Positions 62,941 to 64,000 of a stretch of 64,000 nucleotides of DNA are shown one piece after another. The stretch spans positions 372,001 through 436,000 of the forward strand of contig JBAIAA010000780.1 in the NCBI GenBank assembly GCA_037893245.1. The letters run 5' to 3'. Origin of the DNA: Crossaster papposus. Lineage: Eukaryota > Echinodermata > Asteroidea > Velatida > Solasteridae. A program made the position numbers and the translations under genes. The notes beneath the pieces were generated by a model. It was given only the letters and a program-made list of their open reading frames with translations. It was not told the DNA's origin and searched no databases. Every line of letters starts with the position of its first letter. The first letter of the stretch is position 1.

Positions 62941-63163
62941 TCAATAGTTGGTTTGCTCCTTGGCACTCTCTTGTGCAAAAGAGTCGAGGTTTGGCATGCT
63001 GTACTGCCCCAACATCATGTTGCTGGCAGTGCTTTCCCACTCTTCCTGCCCTCGGGACCACGCCTTGCCAGCACCTTGCCAACCCCTTTCCTTGGTACTG
63101 GTACCTCCCTGGGAAGTGTTACTAGCAGTACCCCAGCTTTTACCCGCGGCACTCCCGTCTCAT
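62941..63163 (-). CDS. Terminal exon fragment of a Gly/Gln/Ser-rich protein (right copy, truncated)
   Basis: On the minus strand the frame is open from the duplication edge at about 63163 to a TGA (complement of 62941-62943). It contains KSWGTASNTSQGG, ERGWQGAGKAWSRGQEEWE, GQYSMPNLDSF and the end SAKEQTNY. The equivalent left exon (10547-10980) extends further upstream but is frameshifted. The codons remain aligned between the copies despite substitutions, which supports a coding origin. No upstream exons follow the edge here, so this is a truncated copy. The family is unknown; the prion-like composition suggests an RNA-binding protein tail. Confidence 0.45.
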
Positions 63164-63423
63164 ATTTATGAATTAAATTTATAAACTTTACATACTGGAA
63201 ATCACTAATTTAGGTATAATCTTGCATTTAAGCTAATACAAAACACATTTCATAACCCTTTAAGTTATTATAATTCTTGTCATTAGCATAGACAATTTGC
63301 ATAATCGTGACGTACGTTTGGGAACTCGTTGGCCGGCCATGTAGCTGAGCTACAGCGGTCGTGCTGCTACGCACGTGCACAATCGATGCAGAATCAATCC
63401 ACCGCAGTCCGTTTGATCGTCGA

Positions 63424-64000
63424 TAATAATAATAATAATATCAGTATTTATAAAGCGCCAAATTGCCAAAGGATACAAGGCGCTGAGAAAACAAAGGGGG
63501 AAAGAAAAAGACAAAAGAAAAAGACGACCAGCTAGGAAGAGGCAAAAAGGTGGGTTTTAAGAGCACGTTTGAAGGCTGGGACACTGTTAGAGGTTCTAAT
63601 TAGGGTAGGTAAGGAATTCCATAGACGGGGAGCAGCAATTGAAAAAGCCCTGTCACCAGCAAGTTTATGGGTTCTGTGAACGGAGAGGGATTTACCAGTA
63701 GAAGAGCGAAGAGAGTAAGAAGAAGTCTGGAGTGAAAGAAGAGAGGAGAGATAATCCGGGGCACAGTGATTGAGGGATTTATACGTGTGGACCATTGTGC
63801 GGAATTGAATGCGTTGGGCGACTGGAAGCCAGTGTAATTGCTTGAGAAGTGGAGATGTGTGAGTGTATTTGGGCAGCTTAAAGATAAGTCTGGCACATCG
63901 GTTTTGGAGCCGTTGAAGGCGAGCAACATCTTTCTGGGAAACACCGTTCAGGAGGCAGCAGCCGTAGTCCATCTTGGACAGAATTAAGGCTCGGACAGCA
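63424..64000 (-). mobile_element. 3' end of an L2/CR1-type LINE, running off the window
   Basis: The minus-strand frame 63532-63972 contains the L2/CR1 reverse-transcriptase C-terminus: LQRLQNRCARLIFKLP, LLKQLHWLPVAQRIQFRTMV, and GDRAFSIAAPRLWNSLP. The 3' tail ends in a repeated ATT tract (AATAATAATAATAAT on the plus strand at 63424-63439) preceded by GGCGCTTTATAAATACTGA. The motif set matches the element at 33045-35285 in family but not in detailed sequence. The frame is intact within the window. Confidence 0.85.

Larger units (their letters stand above)
53360..63163 (+). repeat. Segmental duplication, right copy (matches 1-10770)
   Basis: Same-orientation partner of the left copy. Homology ends near 63160, inside a minus-strand exon, where the left copy continues (CCCGTCGTACC) and this copy changes to AT-rich sequence (CCCGTCTCATATTTATG). 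Confidence 0.85.

Overview
This is animal nuclear DNA, most likely from a marine invertebrate deuterostome such as an echinoderm. The basis is large intron-containing genes with GT-AG junctions, an expanded NACHT-LRR (NLR) family, CR1/L2-type LINEs, Ty3/gypsy remnants, tRNA-derived SINEs, many foldback MITEs and TGTACATGTACA-type microsatellites. Nothing is bacterial. The species cannot be fixed from the sequence alone.

The centrepiece is one long plus-strand gene at about 39.5-56.8 kb. I reconstructed it as 25 exons from splice sites and phase. Three ubiquitin-like (UBL) domains, each split over two exons at the same place, alternate with many phase-1 exons that encode basic/acidic disordered linkers. 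The gene ends in a 4.5-kb exon that encodes a short pre-NACHT segment, a NACHT ATPase (Walker A and B visible) and a long leucine-rich-repeat array. Joined, the frame runs for about 3,137 residues, broken only by a TAA in one recently duplicated linker exon that can be skipped without changing phase. UBL domains are not among the usual NLR N-terminal adaptors (CARD, PYD, DED, Death, BIR).

A same-strand paralog of the LRR end of this gene fills 1-4934. It has twice as many ~470-bp LRR super-units (six against three) but is broken by a 2-nt deletion and a nonsense change. The duplication also covers the 3' flank: about 1-10770 matches 53360-63163, apart from non-homologous blocks and insertions. 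Its right edge falls inside a minus-strand Gly/Gln/Ser-rich terminal exon (10547 and 62941). Within the flank are a 60-bp-class repeat, a 96-bp repeat (4 against 6 copies), foldback elements and MITEs.

Between the two NLR copies, about 11.3-39 kb is repeat-rich. It holds a degenerate minus-strand LINE carrying a 690-bp MITE (15-17 kb), a SINE inside a 21-bp minisatellite (17.4-18 kb), gypsy fragments (18.3-19, 22.4-25.8 and 29.6 kb), inverted 21-bp satellite arrays (19.4 and 21.6 kb), a possible hAT-like element (26.8 kb), a second minus-strand LINE (27.9-29.3 kb), a hairpin (30.3 kb), a TA-flanked Tc1/IS630-like transposon with an intron in its transposase (30.9-32.4 kb), and a broken C2H2 zinc-finger gene split by an L2/CR1-type LINE (32.5-35.4 kb). 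A further LINE end lies at the right edge (63.4-64 kb). Unrecognised spacers are listed as such.
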